Shown here: positions 1 through 9,700 of the stretch, in pieces
Position numbering within the stretch: the first letter of the stretch is position 1
Layout of the letters: each line of letters starts with the position of its first letter
Source: Cytospora piceicola
Taxonomy: Eukaryota; Ascomycota; Sordariomycetes; Diaporthales; Cytosporaceae
Reading direction: 5' to 3'
NCBI GenBank assembly: GCA_023375675.1
Contig: JALQBC010000006.1
Location: 1,302,001-1,366,000 of the forward strand
Length of the DNA: 64,000 nucleotides
The notes under the pieces: generated by a model
What the model was told of the DNA's origin: nothing
Seen by the model: the letters and a program-made list of their open reading frames with translations, nothing else
The model's database searches: none
Translations under genes and position numbers: made by a program

Positions 1-2640
1 TAAAAAGGTTATCTTTAAAATAACTTTCGGAAGAGTAGTAGTTTTAAAGCCTATTACTTATCTTAAGATATAAAAGGAGATAAAAAAGCGTATAAAATAA
101 AAATTATAAGTAAGTTAGTTATTAACTATAAAGTAGCTTTTATAGCCGGTATTTACTAATATATTAATAAACTTAATTTAATTATATAATAAGTAAACTA
201 TAAAAAAAGAACTATTTATAAGTAGTTTTATAGCCTTTAGCTTAAATTTAATACCTTTTAGCTTTTATATACGACTAAGTATAAAAGCTACTTGTTTTTT
301 ATTTAAAGGTCTATTAAGTTTTTATTTTCCTTTCTTTCTTTTTAAGTAGTAATAACTTAAACGTTATTTTATAAAAAGAACGTAACTAGTAGTAAATAAT
401 AGCAGTTTATATAATAGTCGGACTAAATATAATATAAATAAAGGTTTTTATCTTTACGTTATTAAACCTTTCGTTATTTACTTAATACGTTTACTACTTT
501 TTACTTTATTTAACTTTTATAATATTTACGCCGGTTATTATTTTTAACGTTGCTATTTTTATTAATAACGACGTAGTATATTATTATTAACGTTTATTAT
601 TTCGGTTATTTAAATATACTTATATAAAAAGTAACTAAATAGCTACTTTTCTTTTTCGAACTTAAACGTTTTATATTTCTTATAATCTTAAGTATAGTGT
701 TAACTTATTTTATATAGCAAGTCGGTATATTTATAAATATAAGTTTTTTTTTTAGCTTATCGTTAATCGCTTTTAAAAGGATAGTAAGCTTAGCTTTATT
801 AAGTTAAAAGGTCTTTTTTAATTCGAAAAGCACTTATTCTTAATTTATATAAAATAGAAAGAATTTTTAGTTCTTATCTTATATAGTTTTAAACAGCTTT
901 TATCTTACTTATATTAATATATTTTCGTTATAATAATAACTACAAAAATACGTTATAAAAATAATAAGGTTATAGTTTTAATTAAGCTTACCGGTAGTAT
1001 AGTAAAAGCTAATAAGCTTTTTTATTACTTTTTTTAAATAATTATAAATTATATAATATTTATTGTAATTATTACCGATAAAGTTTATATCTCGATTAAG
1101 TTTATTTTTTATTTACGCTTTTTATAAAAAGTAATATATCCGATTATTATTAAACTTTTCAGGTTAAAAAAAAGGCTTATACTTTTCGTTAACTAAAAAG
1201 TTTTAGTTTATATTATTATATATTAAGCTTTAGTCGTTATATAAGCTTAAGAATAATAGTTCTTTCGGTATAAAAGTAAGTTCCGCTCGGTTTTTATTAA
1301 AAGGCGTTTCTTTTATAGCCGATATATTATTAGTTTTTAACTAAGTATAAATTTAATTAGTAGCTTATCTCGCTTCGGCTTTATAAAAAGCGTTTATAAA
1401 ATACTTTTATAATTTATAATAGCTTACTTTATTACTTTTATATAGTTCGGAAACGATTTATATAAGTTCGTTACGTTTATTAACGCAGTTTTATTTATAA
1501 GCTTCGAATTACTACCTTTATAGCTATTAGAAAAGGTTTATTATAAAAGTAAGTCGCTTTACTTTAGGTAAAGACTTATTTAATATCGTTTTAAGCTATA
1601 ACTACCTTTTAGTAGTATTATCGTCTATTATAATAAATAGAAGATTATATATAAAAAGCTAGCTTTTAAGTAGTTACAGAAAGGGATTTTATTACTGTTT
1701 ATAATTTTCTATAAGGGAAGATTCTAAGTAGCTGCTATAGTAGTACGTAAAGCAGAGATTATACTACTCTTAAGCGTTATAGCGTAGGTATAGCGTTATA
1801 GCGCAGGTTTCGGCCTGTATATGCCGAAGCCCCTGTAGGCTTTAGCCCGTGATAAGAACGTATAAGGAAGACTATTAAAACTTTACTTATTATTATTACT
1901 ACTACTACTATAGTAGTAGTAGTAGTAATAACTATATAATAGTAAATAAAGGGAAAAAAAGCGTATTTCGTAAGCGATACTGCTAAATATAGTTAGCTAT
2001 ATAGCTATAATAAGCCTTACTTACCTTTACCTCTTTATAAGGGTTAACACCTTAAGAAAAGGGCTTACGTAAAGAAACCTATCTGTAGATAGCTTCTTTT
2101 AAAGGGGTGTATTAAACGGCAGCAGGGGTTTCTACGGAAATACTTTAGTCTGTATAAATAAGTAAGTTATATAATTAACTTCGGGATATATTTAATATAG
2201 AAATTAACGTACTAGAGTAAGCAGGGTACGAGATAATATATTAATAGATTAATCGAGTATATATTGCGTGTAACAGTTAGTCTCTTAATAATAAAGACTG
2301 CCGGCCTTTTAAATGCAAGGACATATAAGTCGGGAATACTAAGGCTGTACTAAGTTCTTAGGTAGCTATTATAAGAAGGTTACGATATAAAATAGTAAAG
2401 AAGGTAGGTAGTTAATAGAGATAATAGGTAAATAAATATAAGTCCTTAAAATTAAAGATAATAGTTTAGGTAGTACTTAAAGGAAAGGATAGCCTTTATA
2501 TATAGTAGTTTAGGTAGGTCGACCTAACGGCAGTTAAGCGACCTTATAGGTCTAATATTATTATTATCTAGATTATTAGACTAGGGAACGGCGGTAGGAC
2601 CGCCTGCCGAGAAGGCCTTCCGTTAGGAAGGATCGGAAAC

Positions 2641-2795
2641 TTAATAGCTAGTTAGTTAGATAGTTAAATACGTCGCTTAAGCTGCTCCGGATCCGATAGA
2701 GTAACGCCCTTCGGGCGTTACTCTATCGTCTCCTCCGTAGCCTTAAGCGGCGAGATAATTAACTAACTAACTAACTTATTAGCTACTTTATTAAC
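2641..2795. repeat. Long imperfect palindrome with a perfect 16-bp stem core
   Basis: At 2694-2728 a perfect 16-nt inverted repeat (CGATAGAGTAACGCCC and its complement) surrounds a 3-nt loop. The symmetry continues imperfectly outward: a CTTAAG-centred arm near 2676-2693 matches one near 2729-2750, and a GTTAGTTAG arm near 2651-2662 matches an AACTAACTAAC arm near 2760-2780. The whole ~150 bp could extrude as a cruciform, or it may be a fold-back element. Confidence 0.7.
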
Positions 2796-2810
2796 TAACC
2801 TATTAGCTAA

Positions 2811-2820
2811 CTTACTTATA

Positions 2821-2892
<72 letters not shown>

Positions 2893-3056
2893 AACTAACT
2901 TACTTACTTACCTACTTACTTACCTACCTACTTACTTACCTACCTACTTACTTACTTACCTACTTACTTACTTACTTATTTACTTATTTAATAGTAAATT
3001 TACTTACTAGCTAATTTACTAGCGAACTTACTTACTTACTTACCTACTTACTTACC

Positions 3057-3090
<34 letters not shown>

Positions 3091-3150
3091 GTTACTAGCT
3101 AACTTACTAACTAACTTACTAACTTAGTTACTAACTAACTTACTAACTAC

Positions 3151-3198
<48 letters not shown>

Positions 3199-3200
3199 AT
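2811..3200. repeat. TTAC/CTTA tetranucleotide satellite
   Basis: Long runs of the tetramer CTTA lie at about 2811-2990, 3020-3090 and 3145-3197, interrupted by degenerate variants (CTAA, CCTA, ATTT). It is a simple-sequence satellite inside the AT-rich block. Confidence 0.9.
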
Positions 3201-3666
3201 TCGAATCTAAAGGCTTATATAAGCCTTCGGTAAAGAAGAAAGGAGGGAAAGGCTAGGGTTCGGGTTAAGAACCTTAAGAACTTACAGAATTAAAACTATT
3301 AGCTTTAATAGTAAGCCTACCTTAAGGGTTACGATTTAATTAAATATACCGTTTAATAGCCCTTTTTCTATAGATCTAGATTTAGGTTGGTTTTATTTAA
3401 TCGGACTAAAACTCGAGCGTGCATCTTAGTTCGAACTTAAGGTCTTCGGTAGAGAAGAAGGGAGGGAAGGGAGGGCTAAGGTTCGGGTTAAGAACTTAAG
3501 AAACCTAAGAAACCTAAGGAATTATAACTATTAGCTTTAATAGTAAGCCTACCTTAAGGGCTACGATTTAATTAAATATACCGTTTAATAGCCCTTTTTC
3601 TACAGATTCAGATTTAGGTAACTGCTTTTTAATCGGATTAAAACTCAGGCGTACATCTTAGTCCGA
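3198..3666. repeat. Tandem direct duplication, two copies of ~235 bp
   Basis: Copy 1 (about 3198-3431) and copy 2 (about 3432-3666) share the same order of landmarks. These are a GAAGAAAGGAGGGAA-like purine tract, GGGTTAAGAAC, an identical stretch AGCTTTAATAGTAAGCCTAC, TTTAATTAAATATACCG, and a terminal AATCGGA-TAAAACTC box. Many differences are transitions, which is compatible with RIP after duplication. Confidence 0.8.
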
Positions 3667-3924
3667 AGCCTTATCGTAAGTCTGACCTTATCTAGGCCTT
3701 AAAGTGACTGTAAGTCTTCCGGCAGGCATTAAAAGGCCTTACAATCTCTAGTTCTCTTAGCGGTTCGACGGCTAAAATCACTGCTTTTCATAGCCAATCA
3801 GATCTTCTAGACGGGTGCTATAGCGAATCAGCATGATTGTAATTTAGAGCTAATCAGAATTAAAAACAGGTGGCATATATCTTAAGGGCAACAATTTTCT
3901 ATTGTGCTCGCCCGCCTTGTAAAA

Positions 3925-3980
3925 CAAACATCAACCTTCCTAACGGAAGGCACAAACATCAACCTTCCTAACGGAAGGCA
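3925..3980. repeat. Two adjacent copies of a 27-bp hairpin motif
   Basis: The unit containing CCTTCCTAACGGAAGG occurs twice back to back (about 3925-3951 and 3952-3980). The same 16-mer occurs in the opposite orientation at about 2615-2630 (CCTTCCGTTAGGAAGG). Each copy can form a 6-bp stem with a 4-nt loop. The opposed copies bracket the palindrome, the satellite and the tandem duplication. Confidence 0.7.
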
Positions 3981-4573
3981 TTGATTTTTAGATCTTCCCC
4001 TTAGGGACGCAAGCACTGTTTCTACGGACTGGTAGAGCAAGCAGCTCATTATGTATCAGCAGGGGACACTGGAGATGAAATGTCAGTCTTGCTACTATCC
4101 CATGAAGGCTTGAACTGTCCCTCGTATCGAAAAGACAAATCTGATGTGGAGTATCGACCCGTAATTGCTAGCCACCCAACTATACGTACCTAGGTATGTA
4201 TCGTGCCATGGTTTACTTGTCGTGCTCGAATTGCGTGACTGCTGGCCGAAGCTATGGGGTATTTCAGCCCCCCCTCCCCCCACCCCGGCACCGACACCCA
4301 TTTGGCGAATAGAGAGAGACATCTCAAAGGTGTATTTGTAAGGCACTCGGCGGAAGAAAGCAAGCTGCATGTACTTATGGCAGGACAGTTGTGGGGTCCC
4401 GGCAGGCACGGTTGCCAGCCGGCCCTACTGGCTACCTATTTAAGTAGGTATTTCTAGACGTGTCATCAAAATGACGCGTAGACAGACCACGACGGTTTTG
4501 GTCTCGATGATACTAAAGCTTTAGCTCCGCAATTCGAAACAAATAACCTCTCTTGCCGGTTTTCTTCTATACT

Positions 4574-6046
4574 ATGGACATATTCGCAACGGCTATCACG
4601 GCCGGCGACTTAATTCTTGAGTTCATCAGAGCCTGCGCCGCTTACTCCGAGGACGCAAAATCGCTGGAGACGCGCTTTCAATGGGACCTCCGGGCATTGA
4701 AGGCGATCCGAGATTACTTCGAGCAGAGACAGGCTCAAAATGCGAACCAGCAGCTATCTGCCGACGATGCGGCACTGCTCGAGCGGACGGTCGAATATCT
4801 CGATAGCCTCGTTAGCAAGGTGCAACGGAGTCTCTACAAAATCAAGCGGAAAGGTTTCCTGCATAGCGTCGTCAACCGCGGCATGTGGATAGCGCGGCAG
4901 GCTGATTTGAAAGAAATGGCGAATGAGGTCTACACTTGGACGCAACGGTTTGACGTGCGCGTCTTGGGTCTCCCACCAGAGCTTAGGACTGTTATTCCTA
5001 CGACCTCTGAAGCCGGCCCCCCTACCGTCGTTAGATCCAACAACAGGCTTCGGGCATTTCTCGACCTCGCTTCGAGCAGCAAAACGACACGAGCTAGGAA
5101 GATGCGGCTGACCAATCCAGGAGACATTGCGACCAGAATTACCAACTCGGGCGACTCCTGCTTTCTGCCGATGCAGGAGGGCGATAAGCAGCTTATTTTG
5201 GCAAGCCGGTGGGTCTCATCTGCCGTGAGGCCCGAAAGTCCCCTTTTTGACAAGCTCGAGTACGAGATGGGCGTATTGGCAGCAGCACTCAACTGCTTAG
5301 ACCCAGCTGCCGATTTGCGACTCCTTAGGATGGAATCCTTCTTCTACCACGCGGATACAACGCAGTTTATCTTCACCCAGGTGTCGCCATGCCCCATTGT
5401 GTCTATGATGACGCTGGAGGATGTGATCAAGGGGGACAACTTTCCCACAGCCGAAGCCACTCTCAACCAGCGTTTCAGACTCGCTTTGAAGCTTGCCGAG
5501 GCCGTCTTTTTCCTGCACACGGCCGGCTTCGTCCACAAGAATATCACTTCCTCAAGCATCATAGCTCTCCAACGCCCTGGCTCAACTCCTTCCTCGTCCC
5601 TCGGCGACTCGTACCTTATGGGCTTCGGCCTGATACGCGGAGTCGACAGCAGAACATCTAAGGAAGGAGCGGTCAAAGAAGCCGAAGACAGAGCAGGGTC
5701 GATGTGGGACTTTGATATCTTTCAACACCCTGACCGGCTCTGTGGGGAGAGCAGCCTGCGATACACCAAGACATACGACGTGTATAGCTTAGGTATTGTG
5801 CTTCTGCAGATCGGCTGGTGGGAACCTCTTTCCGAAGTCGTCCAGGCATTGAACGAAGACGATCCGTCGAGCTGGGCCAGGGAGTTACTAGGGGCTGTTC
5901 CGGCCCTGGGTCCAAGAACTGGAGAGAAATACCAGCGCATTGTTGCTTGGTGTCTTGGATTTGACGGAAGCGAGATTGTCACAGAGAGCGCTTTTGTTGA
6001 ACACGTATCGGATCCGCTTGATGAAATAGTAACTGCTTTGTCTTAG
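4574..6046 (+). CDS. HeLo-like N-terminal domain fused to a pseudokinase
   Basis: An uninterrupted 490-residue frame; the first ATG is at 4574 (MDIFATAITAGDLILEF). Residues ~1-130 are helical with a hydrophobic first helix, resembling the HeLo/SesA-type domains of fungal heterokaryon-incompatibility proteins. Residues ~205-480 fold like a protein kinase: the helix LALKLAEAVFFLH precedes the catalytic-loop position, which reads HKN instead of HRD. The DFG position reads GFG, and DVYSLGIVLLQIGWW matches helix F. Both catalytic aspartates are missing, so it is probably a pseudokinase or ligand-sensing module. In this class the HeLo domain can act in membrane damage or oligomerisation while the C-terminal part senses or regulates; that role is inferred. 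It converges with the giant kinase gene, whose stop lies 741 bp away. The HeLo assignment is by pattern, not by search. Confidence 0.7.
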   Translation: MDIFATAITAGDLILEFIRACAAYSEDAKSLETRFQWDLRALKAIRDYFEQRQAQNANQQLSADDAALLERTVEYLDSLVSKVQRSLYKIKRKGFLHSVVNRGMWIARQADLKEMANEVYTWTQRFDVRVLGLPPELRTVIPTTSEAGPPTVVRSNNRLRAFLDLASSSKTTRARKMRLTNPGDIATRITNSGDSCFLPMQEGDKQLILASRWVSSAVRPESPLFDKLEYEMGVLAAALNCLDPAADLRLLRMESFFYHADTTQFIFTQVSPCPIVSMMTLEDVIKGDNFPTAEATLNQRFRLALKLAEAVFFLHTAGFVHKNITSSSIIALQRPGSTPSSSLGDSYLMGFGLIRGVDSRTSKEGAVKEAEDRAGSMWDFDIFQHPDRLCGESSLRYTKTYDVYSLGIVLLQIGWWEPLSEVVQALNEDDPSSWARELLGAVPALGPRTGEKYQRIVAWCLGFDGSEIVTESAFVEHVSDPLDEIVTALS

Positions 6047-6787
6047 AAGCATGAGGAACTACCTCTATATATATGCCCATGGGCCGGTTTATGAATGGGG
6101 GAGGGGAGGGAAACAATCGAAAACGGTAAATTGCGAGAAGTTAAACTCATCCAAGAGCAAACGATCGAGTATCAAGGACAACATGTCACATAGTATTTAG
6201 CAAATACACAATTTCACAAAGGCGCATGCGATGCTTTGAGCTGAAGGAGAAATGTAATGCTTGATGGCCACGCAGGGTTGTTGTTGCTGGACTTGGCCAG
6301 GGTCATTCGTGGGTTCTCTGGCTGTTGGGGCTTTTTGTTTTTTCTTATTTTTCATTCTTCTTACAGTTCCGAAACTGCCGAAGGTGCAACTTGGCGTTCG
6401 TCCGATGTCGCTCAAGTGCTCGTAACTACCGTTGAGTCTGAATGTTTGTTATAAAGGGGCTCAAGGCTTATTATATGCCCTATCATAAGAATGATACTTG
6501 GATTGATTGCTGAAGAGCCGCCTCTAAGAAACTGTATTTAATAGCGAATGTGCCAATCTCATATATCCATCTCTTCCTATGTCTCGCTACTGTCTCGATC
6601 ATGAAATATCTTCTCACGATATCTCGCCGTTGGGCCGTGGGATGCCTGCTTAGTCACGTATTCACGTAACTGTTTACTTGTCATCCCTATGTTGGCTTTC
6701 TCAGACGGTGCTCACGACCAACCTACATGACCACCAGGTACCGTCCCTGGGTCATGACACTACCCTATCAGCCGTTCCGGAAGACGG
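6047..6787. other. Intergenic, convergent 3' ends
   Basis: Shared 3' flank of two convergent genes. No supported coding frame or RNA gene was seen. Confidence 0.6.
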
Positions 6788-9700
6788 CTACTCTCCTTCT
6801 GTTTCTAAAGACATTGCGATAGCCCTCCGAAGAATCTCGTCATCGTCATCATCTTCGTTTTCGCCCCTGCTCTCAGGCACCCTGGGTTGAGTCTGGAGCG
6901 ACAGCTCGAGTGCGAGCTGGAGCTGCTCGTTCTCGGAAAGCGAAGTCAGATCCAAGACGTCTTGCTGCATGCCGGAAGGCTGGTTGCGTGGTTCGAGCGC
7001 GGCAGCCTCCTGAGGCCTGCCCTGCTGGCCATAGAGGTTGGCAAGATGGTGTGCCGTGATAGCGGTAAAACGGTGTTGATGTCCCAGATGCCTCCCCATG
7101 TCTTGGAGGGTTCGTTCCAGGAGCGCTATGGCTTCCCATATCCGCCTCTGCCTCGAGTACACGAGCCCCAGGTTGCTCTTTGCACCTAATGTCTCCTCGT
7201 GGTATGCGCCCAACACATGTTCGGCGATAGACACGGTCGTCTCCAGTCTTTCCTCGGCTAGCCCCAGCTTGTCACCCGTCAGATACATGAGAGCTAATCT
7301 TTGAGTGGCCTCGAGCGTGTCCTTGTGGCGCGGCCCCAATCGCTTTGTGTATGCCTCTCTAACCGCTTCCATCTCATTCTCGGCCTCGTCTAGTCTGTTC
7401 TGTGCTTCATAGATCGAGGCGAGTTGTCTGCTAGAGGAGACCGTATCTTCATGTGTCGGCCCGAGCAACGTCTTCCGGCCCGCCTTTACTATCAGTTGCA
7501 ACTCCTCGGCCTCGGCCCATTTACTTTGCATCTGCAGGGTGCGAGCGAGATCAAACGTTACATTGAGGGTCTCCTGGTCAGACTGACCAAGAGCCGCCTC
7601 GACTTTGATCTTCAGATCCCTCTGTAGCGCCTCGGCCTCGACGAAGCGCTCTTGGTTACGAATTGCAAGAGCCATATTCCGTGTCGCCATCATAGCAGCC
7701 AGGGCGAAAGTTTTGGAGATTGGCATTTCGGAATCTGCGGCAAGAGATTCTGCATCCTGCTTGACCTTGGACAGGAGGGTCTCTGCCAAAACTGGGTTGC
7801 CCTTTAAATTGGCTCGGCCTCTTTCGTTCTCGATAATGAGTGTAGCGTATCTGCCTTGCGTAGTTGATTCCCGGGCATGTTCGCTCCTCAAACTGCCGGC
7901 CTCTGTGATTCTGCCTTGACTCTCAAGGAAGGCGGCGTACCGTATCGTTACTTCAGATGAGAGCTGGTGATCGGCATGAAGGGTTTCCTTGACCGTCTTG
8001 AAAAGTTGCGCGAACTCTCTCTCAGCTTCTTCCGTCTTGCCGCGGTCGGCATAGATGCGGGCAAGGTCTTGGGAAGCCTGTATAGAAAGTTTGTGTTTCG
8101 CGCCAAGCTCCTTGATCAGTACATTCTTTGCCTCCAACAACAACATTTCGGCCTCGTCCCAACGATTTTGCTCACGGTAAATATCCGCAAGGAGCATATC
8201 CACCCTCACGCGGTAGGGATGCGAAGCTCCGCATCCTTGTTGCGTGGACAGTTTCAGTGCTTCTGCTTTTTCGGCCACCTCTCCGGTTTCATGCTGGGCA
8301 GACAGAAGGCTGATGAGCTCGATCTTTAATTCGTAAAGCAGCCAGTGATGGACTCCCAGCTGTTCCTCTAGGTCGTGGATCTCTTGAGCTATATGAGCTT
8401 TGGTTGACTTCAAGTTCTCATTTCCGTACCTTGCCTGCACATTGAGGCTGAAAAGTCCCCTATTCCCGGAAATTGAATAGCTTTTAGTCTCAATATCGGC
8501 TGTTGTAAGGCTCTTGAGAGAAACAACCCGTTGGTTGAGCTGGGCAGGACTGGTGTCCGATCTTATCAACCACTTCTGAGCCTCGTTAACGTCAGATTGG
8601 AGGCCGAAGCCAAGGGTATAACAAAAGGCGAGCTCTGAAGCGGCCGACCGCGCACATTGGTCACATGGCCCACCAGCTCGTTCCTTGAGGCACTTCGTAA
8701 GGTAAACCCGAACCCGGTAGTCCAGCATCAAGATCTGATAGAAAGAGTATGCAACCTAAAACTCTCCTTAGCCACAAGAACCCTAATTGGAATCACAATA
8801 CAGGACATACGTTGGGACAGCTGTGGCTTAGTCCTGCTCTCATCTCGTCGTCTTTTTCCGTCGAAGGAACACTAAGAGATGGTTAGGTTACCAAGATTAC
8901 ATGTAGCACTACCTAGGTAAGTAATATGCAGAGAGATCCCGACACACTCACGCAAATTTGCTAAGCCCTTCTAAGACTGTATTGATATATCGCTCCGTCC
9001 TCATTTTATCCGTGAACTTGGTCGAATCGAGATGTTCCCGCATGGTGTCGTAGTCTTTTCCGGTCAGATGGAGGCTGTCGAGGATCTTCCGGGTTAGGAC
9101 CTGAAGCTTCTCCGGATCTTCGATGTCCTGCGCAGTAGCATGGTAGTCAGCCAGTGTGAGGCGACGTGTACCGTCGAATATCGAATCTTGTCCGCTGGGT
9201 GGTTGCCATCTACGTAGAAAGTTGGTCAGGTAAATTCCAGCCTCAAGGGATGGGCCTCAAACTTACAACTTCCGTTCCAGATATTTGACCAATATCTGCC
9301 AATCCCTCTGGCGCTTTGAGGGTTCCAGGCACAGAGTATTACCGAAGAATTCGGCTAGAAGCTGGCGACTGGAGAGCTTCAGAGAATCCTCCTTTGAGGC
9401 CAGCTCTTGGGCTGCAGCTTGGATATCTGTTTGGCCGTCCCCTCGTCCTCGCGCTGTTCGACTGTTAGTCAGCCCGTCGAATGCGGTAGGGAACAGCAGC
9501 CAAAGGCAGATCATGCCGAACGAATAAACATCCATCAACTTTGCATCCTCTATTTTGACTCCCCCGGAAACATATTCCGGAGCATGCCAAGGCTCGGATT
9601 TTGGGAGCTTCACGACGCCACCTTCCGATTTGCCCAGGCATGAGTAACTAAAATCAGTTACTTTTGCGCATAGTGCCTCGCCATCCTCGTACACCAAGAC

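Larger units (their letters stand above)
1..3670. repeat. AT-rich, RIP-like repeat block without genes
   Basis: This stretch is dominated by TA, TTA and AAT steps and is far more AT-rich than the rest of the window. It contains no reading frame of note. Such composition is the usual footprint of repeat-induced point mutation (C-to-T changes at CpA) acting on old transposons, which is established for Pezizomycotina. No transposase or reverse transcriptase reading is recoverable by eye. Slightly GC-richer islands (about 1770-1850 and 2570-2750) interrupt it. The assignment to RIP rests on composition; dinucleotide indices were not computed. Confidence 0.75.
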
